A program made the position numbers and the translations under genes. Shown in pieces: positions 14,883 to 22,876 of a stretch of DNA of 64,000 nt. The stretch is from Bacteroidaceae bacterium (GTDB lineage: Bacteria > Bacteroidota > Bacteroidia > Bacteroidales > Bacteroidaceae), in NCBI GenBank assembly GCA_017469525.1, contig JAFUGG010000028.1, forward strand, positions 1 through 64,000, in the 5' to 3' direction. The stretch's first letter is position 1, and every line of letters starts with the position of its first letter. Below the pieces are notes generated by a model, which saw only the letters and a list, made by a program, of their open reading frames with translations, made no database searches and had not been told where the DNA came from.

Positions 14883-17800
14883 ATGAAGAACAGAATCCTA
14901 TCACTGTTAGCCCTATATTTAGTGGCAACTGCGGGAGTATGGTCTGCACCTGTCTCCCGACGCGATGCAAAGACCCTGGCAGGCAGCTTCCTGCAAAGCC
15001 GTGGTCACCAGCTGAAACAAGAACAGCCCTCCTATCGTGCTCTGCGTAAGGGAAGCCGCGAGACCTCCAGTGCAGAAGATGAGGCATACTATTATGTATT
15101 CAATGCCGACGGCGGTCAGGGCTACGTCATCGTCTCGGGCGACGACCGCACCGAGCAGGTTCTTGGCTACAGCGACACGGGTAGCTTCGACGCATCAAAC
15201 GTGCCTTGCAACCTTGCAGCCCTCTTGGAGAACTATGCCGGGCAAATCCGTTACCTCGATGCCATTGGCTATGAGCCAGCGCAGTCGTCGCGTCTCAAGG
15301 CTGCTGCAACACCAGTCCACTATGCCATACCCCCTATCCTCACCTGTCTTTGGAACCAAGGGTCGCCCTATAACCTCAAGTGCCCTGCCTGGGGCAGTGA
15401 CCTTTGTGCAACAGGGTGTTTGGCAACGGCCATGGCACAAGCTATGTACCACTATAAGTGGCCAGCACAGACGATAGCCGAGATACCGGCCTATACCGAC
15501 GGCAACAACCATGAAATCCCCTCAACTCCGGCAGGCTCCGTCATCGACTGGGACAACATAAAGGATACCTACAACGGTACCGACGGCCTTAACCTGGCAG
15601 AACAGGATGCCATCAGCAACCTGTTGTACTGGGTCGGCCAGTCGATAGAGATGACCTATGGTTCGAGTTCCAGTGCCTATTATTACAAGGTGTCAACAGC
15701 GTTGCACACCTATTTCGACTACGATGACGATATCATCTACGAGGATCGCAGCAAATATACTGCCGAGCAATGGTTCGAGAAGATATATGCCGAACTGGAA
15801 GCCAACCGTCCTGTGTTTTACGGCGGTCAGTCAACAGGCGGCGGTCATGCCTTTATCCTCGACGGATGCGACGCCGATGGCCTGTTCCATGTGAACTGGG
15901 GATGGGGCGGCAGCAGCAATGGCTACTATCGCATCGACGTGCTCGCCCCGGGAGCCGGTGCCGGCATTGGAGCCAGCTCTACAGCCGATGGCTATACGAT
16001 GGGGCAGTGTGCTGTCTTCAACATGCACAAACCCGATGGCATCCCAGCCGAGGTGCGCGGGGCGCTTCTTTCCACCTTCCCCACCCAGCCAGCGAATTAC
16101 AACGTTGACAACGACGCAAAGACGTTCTTCGTGAGCTATTGCAACTGGTCTGGCAGTGCAAACAACTTTGACATGAATGTTGCCATCGTGGATGATGAAG
16201 GCAATCTGAAACCATTCTCCACTACACGAAACCTCAGCTTCTCCATCAATGGTGTCAGTCACCAGACCTATTCGCTGGCCGACCTCTCTGCAGGCACCTA
16301 CAAGATTGTACCCGTAAGCAAACTGAGCACGGCCGCCAAGTGGGAGTGCGACTATAACGAAGACCTCTACTATGTAGAAGTAACTGTGGCAGCCAACGGC
16401 ACAATCACCCATACCCTCCATCCTGTCGAAGATGTAGAAGTCGTTGTTAATGATATAGCATGTTCCCATAAGAGTGGTGAAGCTCAGAAGGTGAATGCAA
16501 CGTTCACAAACCATGGTGACGAGTTTAACAAGACCATATATTTCTATGCCTCGCAGGATGCCAACTATATGAGTGGGGATAGTCCTGAAAGCATCACCCG
16601 TACGCAAGTCGTAGTCGGCAAGGGAGACACGAACAAGGCTACCTTCTCCTTTACGCCAGATGCCACAGGCACATGGTACCTTTGGCTTGGCACCGGCAAG
16701 GACAATATCCTTGCCTCGACAACGATGGAGATAGGAAGCGAGGCCGCATACGGTTATAGTCTTTCGGAGACGAACTTCAAGATAAACAACTTACAAGGGG
16801 GCACAAAATTCTATGGTCTGATTCTAAATGGCAGCGTTACCGTGAAGAACAACGGCACTCAGACCTTCGACCATGCCATCAATATCGAGCTGTGGCACAA
16901 CGAGGAGGGGAACGATTATTACTACCAAAAGGAAACGGTTTCCATCCCTACCGTCATTGCAGCAGGAGAGTCGAAGGTCATCCCATTCTGTTTCACTGGT
17001 CTTGACGACACCCACAACTATTGGATCGGAGCAAAGCCCGCTGGTGGCGCGTCGCTAAACAGCAGCCACTACGGCTATCATACCGTTGCCAACAGCCGCA
17101 TCGAATACAATCAGCAGGGTGGCATGACATACGGAGCCGGCTCTACCTATACCGCCTACAGCACCGATGCTACCGTTGACATGAGGCTGACAACGCTCGA
17201 AAAGACCACACTCACCAGTGCCCGCAGCAACACATTGTTCTGTTTTGCTGCCGATGCTACCGTCCTCGAAGCTTTCAACGGCAGGAACGTGGTAAAAGGC
17301 ACTACGGCTGAGAAGATAACACTCACCGACGGCGGCGGTGCCTTCTATGCTCCCTACAGCTTCACAGCCCAGAGCATCAGCTACTCGCGTACCTTCGCCA
17401 CAGCCTCCGACGGCTCGACCAACCTCGAGACGATTGTCTTGCCCTTTGCGCCTGCCACAATTACGGCAGACGGCAATGCCATCAGCCTTTCCGACCTTTA
17501 CGTCCGCCAGTTCGAGGGTATCGACACCGACGGCAAGGTCTGCCTGAAGAGGGTAGGGGACATGCAGGCAGGAGTGCCGTATGTGATAGGAGTGCCGGAA
17601 GCTTATGCAGGCAAGGCCATCGTCTTCTCTGCCACCAATGCCCGTATAGCAGAGTCCGCTTCCTTCAATATGATTGCTTTCAACGACACCTACAACTTCG
17701 AAGGTGCTACCTATAACAAGACTTACAGCAGTCCGCTCGTTCTGAATGCCTCGGGCACTGCTCTTACAGCTTCCTCCACGACGCTTCCCTTCCACGCCTA

Positions 17801-20800
17801 CTTCATGGCACAGACGACAGATGCAAGCACTGCTGTCAACATGGCTCTGGGTGAAGATGAGGTGCCTTATACACCTGTCGAGACAGAAGAACTGAGTCGT
17901 CCGACGCTCTCTGCAGTCAGCCTCGCACCAGCCAGGGACATCGACCTTCGTGCTCCCTCTGTGCCGCTGATAGCGAACGACCCCTATTTCCAGGTGTGGT
18001 GCAATGGCGACCGCTTGAACGGACAGGCCACCAAGGGATGGTACGGCGAGACAGACAAGCCGATGAACGGCTACGTCCGTGTGGACGGCACCACCTATCA
18101 GTTCATGGGCACGACAGCGTCCGAAGAGACTTCGGCTGCCGTGCTGCTCCCCGGCGCTCCTGCTTGGGATGGCTGTGCCTACACCATCTCCGATACCGAC
18201 CCCGATGGCTGGTATGCCACGGGTAACACACCGACAGGCTGGAACGAGGGTAGCTATGGACCATTTAACAATGGCGACTATGGCAACTGGCAGCACACCG
18301 CATGGACAGATTACGAAACGAAGAACCTGTATGTGCGCCGCAAGTTCAACCTCTCGGCATCCGAGCTGGCCCAGATGGATGACAATGTATATCTGCGCAT
18401 GACCTATGACCAAGACCCCGTTGTCTATGTGAATGGTACGCTCCTGTGCAGCCGTAGCGGATGGGCATCCAGTGCTGGCACCTATCTGCTCGACGCTATT
18501 CCCGTCAGCATGCTCCGCGAGGGCGAGAACCTCATTGCCGTAAAAGCCGGAAAGGGTGGCGGTGGGCAGTTCCTCGACTTCTCCGTAGAGTATCAGCCCA
18601 AGGCTACTGACATCCTTCTGGCCGAACAGAAAGGCCAGGCTCAGGTGCTTGCCACACAGTCGCACTACAGCTTCACGGCTGGAGGCATCGACCTCGACGT
18701 CACCTTCACCAATCCTGGCAGGATCGACGACACAGAGAAGTTCAGTACTCCGATTGACTACATATCTTATAAAGTGACACCCAACGATGGATGCGACCAC
18801 GACGTACAGGTCTATCTCACGCTCGATGCCAGTGCGTTCACATCTCGTGGCGCGGCTTCCATGACCACCACACTCGGTGAGCAGGGCAGCATGCGCTATG
18901 TGAAGAGCAGACTCACTGCGCAGACTGCCTCTGCCGGCACACAGCCCGACTGGGGCTACGTCTGTCTTGCTGCTCCATACAGCAACGACCACCAAGACAT
19001 CAGCTTCTGCACTAACCCGACGGTCACGGTCAAGGCAGGTGTCATGCCCAAACGTGGTGTAGGCCGCATCATTGAGGGGGAAGGCCAGACGCTTCTCTTC
19101 CGCGACAACCTCTGCCTCGTCAAGAACGGCACAAGCCAGCAGGGCTTTGCTGTCATGGGTTATGACTACAACGACAGAACAATCAGCCATGCCGATGATG
19201 CGCTTGATGTGCTGCCGCCTTACTATACCAAGCAGGGCAGCTTCGAAAGCCTGATGGCCGACTATGCTGCCGATTATGCTGCCAACATGGCTGCAGCCCG
19301 CGAGTGGGACGAGACCATCTACGACGATGCCCTGGCAGCAGGCGGCAAGAAGTATGCCGAGGTGGCTTCCCTGACCTACAGGCAGACCGTAGCGGCTAAC
19401 ACAGTGGCCTTGTTCCACGACCGTCCCCTTGTGGTTGGCATGAACGTGGGAGCAAGTCAAGACATCCCGTCGGCCGAGGCTGCGTTGAGTGTAGCCCCGC
19501 TGCTTGCCCTCTACAATCCGAGTCTGCTTGCCGCAAGTGTCCTTGCTCAATCATCTGTTTCCGAAGAACTGCAGAAGATGGACGCACAGGCCGACTACCT
19601 GCTGGCCGCTGCCACAGCTCTGCGCATGGACGGAAGCATCGACCTGAAGGGCATGGCTGCCAGCTATCAATCGACTAAGGTGGACAACAATGAGGCTTTG
19701 ACCAAAGAGATTGTCCTGCTGGACGACGACGAGGATGCCGACCAGCCAGCCATTCGGAAGAAGGCTCCTAAGGTGCCCATCATTACCGATGACGAGGAAT
19801 CCGCAGCGAGCCTCTACGACCGGCTGAAGCAGTGGGCAGAGGCAATGGCGACCAGTCTTGCAGACACCGAGACGAACCTCGGCAGTGATGCTGCTGAGAC
19901 CTTCGACGGTGCTCTCTATCCCTCCAACGCACTCAGTGGCAATGTCTATCTGCAAGCCAAGTGCATCGTGGCGCTTGCTGCCTTTGCCCAGGTGGCAGAG
20001 GCTGTGGGAGATGCCGATGCTGCAACATCGATGTCAGCCACGGCCGCGCAGGAGGCAAAGGCATGGATTGCAGCCAATCGTAGCGGCAACCACTACAAGC
20101 AAGCCGCTAATGCGGACTGGGGACTGAAGTATGCTCTGGTCTATGACCAGATACTTGGCACGAACCTCTTCGGCAGTATCATGGACGACGAGACCGCCTG
20201 CTATCTGGGCAAAGTCAATGCCTACGGTGTTCCGATGGATGCACGTGGCAATATCGGCAGTGTGGGCTATGCCTATGCGGCTGCTGCCATGATGAGCGAC
20301 GATGCCGGTTGGCAGGCGATGACTGACCCCGTCTGGGCTTACGTCAACACGACCGCTGCGCGTCTTCCGCTTAATCCCTTCTACAATACAGAGACAGGCG
20401 AGAGCTACAGCCTCGATGCCGACCGCAGCTTCTGTGCTTCACCTATGGCCGGATGGCTCTGGACAAAGGTGCTGGCAGGCAAGACACCTGTCGTGCTTGA
20501 TGAAATGACCGACTGCCGTCATGCCTTAGCAATGGCCAACGGCCAGACACGCGACGTGGAACTCCGCCGCACCTTCAACGAGCACTGGGCAACCTTCGTG
20601 GCTCCCTTCGACATAGACAACGTTACGATGCAGGAGCAGTTCGGTGACGACGTACAAGTAAGCACCATCTCAGCCAGCGGACTGGACGGTGTCACGCTCA
20701 CGCCGATGACGTCGCCTGCCATTACGGCTGGTGTGCCTGTCATCATGAAGACAAGCCGGACGGACACGAGCTGCTTCACCTTCAAGGCAGTGGAGATAAA

Positions 20801-21179
20801 GGATGCCGAGCCAGTGACGGAACCCGTCGAGGGTCTGAGAGTCGTGGGCAACTACGGCGGGCGCATCAGCATCCCTGCTACGGATACAGACAATAGCTAC
20901 TACTACATCGCCTCCGACTACATGAAGCGTTCCACGGGACGGCAGTTCATCCGAGGCTTCCGTGCATACTTCGAGGTCAGTGCCGATGCTGCCAGCCCAG
21001 TAAAGGCATTCTTCGAGGATGACGGATTAGCCGACGGCATTAACGACCTTAACGACCTTAACGACCTTAACGACCTTAAGGACTCTAAGGACCTTATCTA
21101 CAATCTGGCAGGTCAGCGTGTGGCAAAGTCGGCAACCGGTGTCTATATCGTAAACGGCAGGAAGATAATCATTAAATAG
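14883..21179 (+). CDS. Giant secreted C10 cysteine protease fused to a glutaminase-A-like module
   Basis: The 2098-aa protein has a signal peptide (to about 22) and a C10 prodomain with NADGGQGYVIVSGDDR (74-89). The catalytic domain shows TGCLATAMAQAMYHY (Cys179) and GGHAFILDGCD (His322) with VNWGWGG, the streptopain/interpain pattern. After Ig-like regions, residues about 1020-1065 (PLIANDPYFQVW, TDKPMNGYVRVDG, TYQFMG) match the N-terminal domain of Bacteroides glutaminase-like proteins. A jelly roll is inserted at about 1150-1240, and the later (alpha/alpha)6 part has GALYPSN and DWGLKYALVYDQILG (near 1743) and VNAYGVPMDARG. The usual EDMPVEESGN segment was not found, so that module may be inactive. 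It ends with NDL repeats and a sorting tail (YNLAGQRVAK...NGRKIIIK). Confidence 0.85.
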   Translation: MKNRILSLLALYLVATAGVWSAPVSRRDAKTLAGSFLQSRGHQLKQEQPSYRALRKGSRETSSAEDEAYYYVFNADGGQGYVIVSGDDRTEQVLGYSDTGSFDASNVPCNLAALLENYAGQIRYLDAIGYEPAQSSRLKAAATPVHYAIPPILTCLWNQGSPYNLKCPAWGSDLCATGCLATAMAQAMYHYKWPAQTIAEIPAYTDGNNHEIPSTPAGSVIDWDNIKDTYNGTDGLNLAEQDAISNLLYWVGQSIEMTYGSSSSAYYYKVSTALHTYFDYDDDIIYEDRSKYTAEQWFEKIYAELEANRPVFYGGQSTGGGHAFILDGCDADGLFHVNWGWGGSSNGYYRIDVLAPGAGAGIGASSTADGYTMGQCAVFNMHKPDGIPAEVRGALLSTFPTQPANYNVDNDAKTFFVSYCNWSGSANNFDMNVAIVDDEGNLKPFSTTRNLSFSINGVSHQTYSLADLSAGTYKIVPVSKLSTAAKWECDYNEDLYYVEVTVAANGTITHTLHPVEDVEVVVNDIACSHKSGEAQKVNATFTNHGDEFNKTIYFYASQDANYMSGDSPESITRTQVVVGKGDTNKATFSFTPDATGTWYLWLGTGKDNILASTTMEIGSEAAYGYSLSETNFKINNLQGGTKFYGLILNGSVTVKNNGTQTFDHAINIELWHNEEGNDYYYQKETVSIPTVIAAGESKVIPFCFTGLDDTHNYWIGAKPAGGASLNSSHYGYHTVANSRIEYNQQGGMTYGAGSTYTAYSTDATVDMRLTTLEKTTLTSARSNTLFCFAADATVLEAFNGRNVVKGTTAEKITLTDGGGAFYAPYSFTAQSISYSRTFATASDGSTNLETIVLPFAPATITADGNAISLSDLYVRQFEGIDTDGKVCLKRVGDMQAGVPYVIGVPEAYAGKAIVFSATNARIAESASFNMIAFNDTYNFEGATYNKTYSSPLVLNASGTALTASSTTLPFHAYFMAQTTDASTAVNMALGEDEVPYTPVETEELSRPTLSAVSLAPARDIDLRAPSVPLIANDPYFQVWCNGDRLNGQATKGWYGETDKPMNGYVRVDGTTYQFMGTTASEETSAAVLLPGAPAWDGCAYTISDTDPDGWYATGNTPTGWNEGSYGPFNNGDYGNWQHTAWTDYETKNLYVRRKFNLSASELAQMDDNVYLRMTYDQDPVVYVNGTLLCSRSGWASSAGTYLLDAIPVSMLREGENLIAVKAGKGGGGQFLDFSVEYQPKATDILLAEQKGQAQVLATQSHYSFTAGGIDLDVTFTNPGRIDDTEKFSTPIDYISYKVTPNDGCDHDVQVYLTLDASAFTSRGAASMTTTLGEQGSMRYVKSRLTAQTASAGTQPDWGYVCLAAPYSNDHQDISFCTNPTVTVKAGVMPKRGVGRIIEGEGQTLLFRDNLCLVKNGTSQQGFAVMGYDYNDRTISHADDALDVLPPYYTKQGSFESLMADYAADYAANMAAAREWDETIYDDALAAGGKKYAEVASLTYRQTVAANTVALFHDRPLVVGMNVGASQDIPSAEAALSVAPLLALYNPSLLAASVLAQSSVSEELQKMDAQADYLLAAATALRMDGSIDLKGMAASYQSTKVDNNEALTKEIVLLDDDEDADQPAIRKKAPKVPIITDDEESAASLYDRLKQWAEAMATSLADTETNLGSDAAETFDGALYPSNALSGNVYLQAKCIVALAAFAQVAEAVGDADAATSMSATAAQEAKAWIAANRSGNHYKQAANADWGLKYALVYDQILGTNLFGSIMDDETACYLGKVNAYGVPMDARGNIGSVGYAYAAAAMMSDDAGWQAMTDPVWAYVNTTAARLPLNPFYNTETGESYSLDADRSFCASPMAGWLWTKVLAGKTPVVLDEMTDCRHALAMANGQTRDVELRRTFNEHWATFVAPFDIDNVTMQEQFGDDVQVSTISASGLDGVTLTPMTSPAITAGVPVIMKTSRTDTSCFTFKAVEIKDAEPVTEPVEGLRVVGNYGGRISIPATDTDNSYYYIASDYMKRSTGRQFIRGFRAYFEVSADAASPVKAFFEDDGLADGINDLNDLNDLNDLKDSKDLIYNLAGQRVAKSATGVYIVNGRKIIIK
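21038..21086 (+). repeat. 9-bp tandem repeat encoding NDL units in the C10 protein
   Basis: AACGACCTT is repeated four times and then decays (AAGGACTCTAAGGACCTT), encoding NDLNDLNDLNDLKDSKDL immediately before the sorting tail. A related AAGGACCTTAGGG stretch lies after the gene ending at 25717. Confidence 0.85.
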
Positions 21180-21187
21180 CAGAAGAT

Positions 21188-21376
21188 ATGGAACGAAAGA
21201 AATATACGACCCCCCACATGCTGGAGGTAAGGATTCATCCATCCGTCCGCCTCATGCAGGGCTCCCCGATTAATCCTGGCGGGTTCAACGACTTTCCCGG
21301 TGTTGATGACGGTGACGATGGCGAGGATGCCGATGTCAAGTCCTACAGTCACAACATTTGGGACAACGAGTGGTAA
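21188..21376 (+). CDS. Small protein with C-terminal HNIWDNEW (62 aa), second paralogue
   Basis: MERKKYTTPHMLEVRIHPSV... LMQGSPINPGG, then a GD/E-rich middle (VDDGDDGEDADVKSYS), ending in SHNIWDNEW. Compared with the copies at 14595 and 25777, the N-terminal KKYT.P.M pattern and the last eight residues are kept while the middle has diverged to a Gly/Asp-rich sequence. It starts 8 bp after the C10 protease stop, so the two are almost certainly co-transcribed, and a terminator follows. The fixed ends with a variable acidic middle suggest that the C-terminus is the functional part. Function unknown. Confidence 0.78.
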   Translation: MERKKYTTPHMLEVRIHPSVRLMQGSPINPGGFNDFPGVDDGDDGEDADVKSYSHNIWDNEW

Positions 21377-21394
21377 ACCATTCTACCCTAAATC

Positions 21395-21432
21395 AAGGCT
21401 CCTTGCCAGCAATGGCAAGGGGCCTTCTTGTT
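21395..21432 (+). terminator. Intrinsic terminator after the 62-aa gene
   Basis: Stem AAGGCTCCTTGCCA / TGGCAAGGGGCCTT with a GCAA loop, followed by CTTGTTT. It ends the C10 protease operon. Confidence 0.85.
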
Positions 21433-21560
21433 TAGTTCATCCGGATAGCACTCCTCAGTCATGAGAACTCTCTTAACTCCTGCGTGAGTTCGATGAATTT
21501 AATTGTCAAATGCTAATTCGTCGAACTCGTGTTAATGATAAGATTCGCTTTTGTTTTATA

Positions 21561-21886
21561 GCTGTCCGGTGAAATTATTTCTTTATCACCTGCTCCCTCG
21601 ATTACACCGGTATTTTATATGAGTAACTGTTATCAGGGGCTTGGAAGGCTGTTCAATGGCTGGAAAGCCTGGAAGGCTTCACCATGAGTAACCGGGGGCG
21701 AAGCCCTCGGAATCAGCGCATGACTAGCTTCCCGCTGCCTGGAAGGCAGTACCCTCCAGCGCTTTATAGTACTGCCTTCCAGGCAGAATCAGAGGGGGCT
21801 ATGCTCTTTGTCCGAGGGCTTCGCCCACGGTTACTCATAGTGAAGCCTTCCAGGCTTAGGATGCCTAACTGCTTCTCCCGGACAGC
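21561..21886. mobile_element. 326-bp nested inverted-repeat element (MITE-like, non-coding)
   Basis: The outer ends are GCTGTCCGG (21561-21569) and its complement (21878-21886). Inside, 44-bp arms at 21667-21710 and 21812-21855 are complementary with two mismatches, and inner 18-bp arms (21735-21752 and 21769-21786) are perfectly complementary. All arms share CCTGGAAGG. No transposase and no obvious target-site duplication were seen. A non-autonomous mobile element or a structured RNA are both possible. Confidence 0.6.
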
Positions 21887-22640
21887 AATATTTTATTTCT
21901 GACGTTTGCAATTTGAAGTGCCATTCTGGTACTTTGACAAAATGAAAGCATTTCGGCAGTTTTGCTTACAGTCGAATTTTTCCCGAACGCGTCAGAATCG
22001 CTTCTTTTGCCTCCGACCTTGTTTTTCGACCCCCGAGCAAAAATATGGCCTTAAATCGAAGGCAACTTTTCAACTGACTCTGCATCAGCGCGTTAGAAAA
22101 ACCTCCACAGGACTGCCATTTTATTCCGATTCGTCATTTTGCTAACTACGCATGGCAAAAACAGCCGTTTTGACCCGAATTTGCACACTTTTCGATGTGA
22201 AGTTTCCACCAAATTCACACAAGAATTTTTCAAACGCGACACGTGAACTTTTCAAACGCGACGTGTGAACTTTTGAAAGACCTCACGTCGAGTCGGCAAA
22301 ATCGACGTAAAAAGTACTCTTTTTCGACACTTTTCTGAGTGTGCAATTTCTGACACTTTGACAGCATATCATGCAATTTTGCTTACATTACGTCAAATCA
22401 TGTAGCGTTTGTCGTCTGGCATTACAGAATACTCTATAACGAATTTCGCATTAATATTATTTTTCGTCGAACTGACATTGACTTTTCTTGAGAACTTCAT
22501 GCACTTTTGCAGTGAAGTGACTTAACTTCTTTAGACATCTGTGCTTTTCCATGTCGCAGAGTATCCATTTACATCGTAATGTGTTAAAAAGTGGCTCGCC
22601 TTTGGCGTTCTGATATGTATTTAACATAATTTAACAGACG
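21887..22640. other. Non-coding A/T-rich block
   Basis: About 750 bp with no supported gene. It contains the degenerate 22-bp array at 22197-22328 and phrases shared with the 7954-8449 block (GCACACTTTTCGA). A short open frame at 21906-22145 has no family resemblance and is not called. Confidence 0.5.
22197..22328. repeat. Degenerate tandem array, 22-bp period
   Basis: Six successive 22-bp windows can be drawn. The second and third share TTTTTCAAACGCGAC / CTTTTCAAACGCGAC at the same phase, and the third and fourth share GTGAACTTTT. The sixth is a dyad AAAAAG-TACT-CTTTTT. Only two or three units are really alike, so this array is weaker than the others. Confidence 0.5.
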
Positions 22641-22645
22641 GGGAA

Positions 22646-22680
22646 GGGGGGGGAGTGTAATGAAAAAAAACATATATTTG
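22646..22680 (+). promoter_or_regulatory. Promoter with poly-G tract in place of the -33 element
   Basis: Eight G residues (22646-22653), a 19-nt A-rich spacer, and -7 box TATATTTG (22673-22680). This repeats the plan at 10711-10748. A conserved hairpin-forming start (GCGCAA-ATGA-TTGTGC) follows. Confidence 0.65.
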
Positions 22681-22876
22681 TAGCGCAAATGATTGTGCAC
22701 CGGCACGAATGCCTCTGTTCAGAAGCGTCTGGTTCAGAGAAGGTGAGGCTGTCATCACTTCCGTAGAAAGTAAAATCCACGATAAATCCAAGGACGCGAG
22801 GACGCCTGTCGGGAAACGCGATGACCATTTACGTTGTTGACATACATTATTAATAATTATACATAAATTTATTATT
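22681..22876 (+). promoter_or_regulatory. 5' leader of the 946-aa secreted protein gene
   Basis: About 190 nt of predicted leader. Its first 30 nt match the leader at 10749; the rest does not. It ends in the same kind of A/T-rich run before the ATG. Confidence 0.45.

Noticed and set aside
17055..19550. 831-aa open frame on the minus strand
   Set aside because: It lies wholly antisense to the C10 fusion gene, has no recognisable domain, and is Cys/His/Val-rich as expected for a shadow frame.
21906..22145. 79-aa open frame in the non-coding block
   Set aside because: No family resemblance, no promoter or leader, and a composition like the surrounding A/T-rich sequence.
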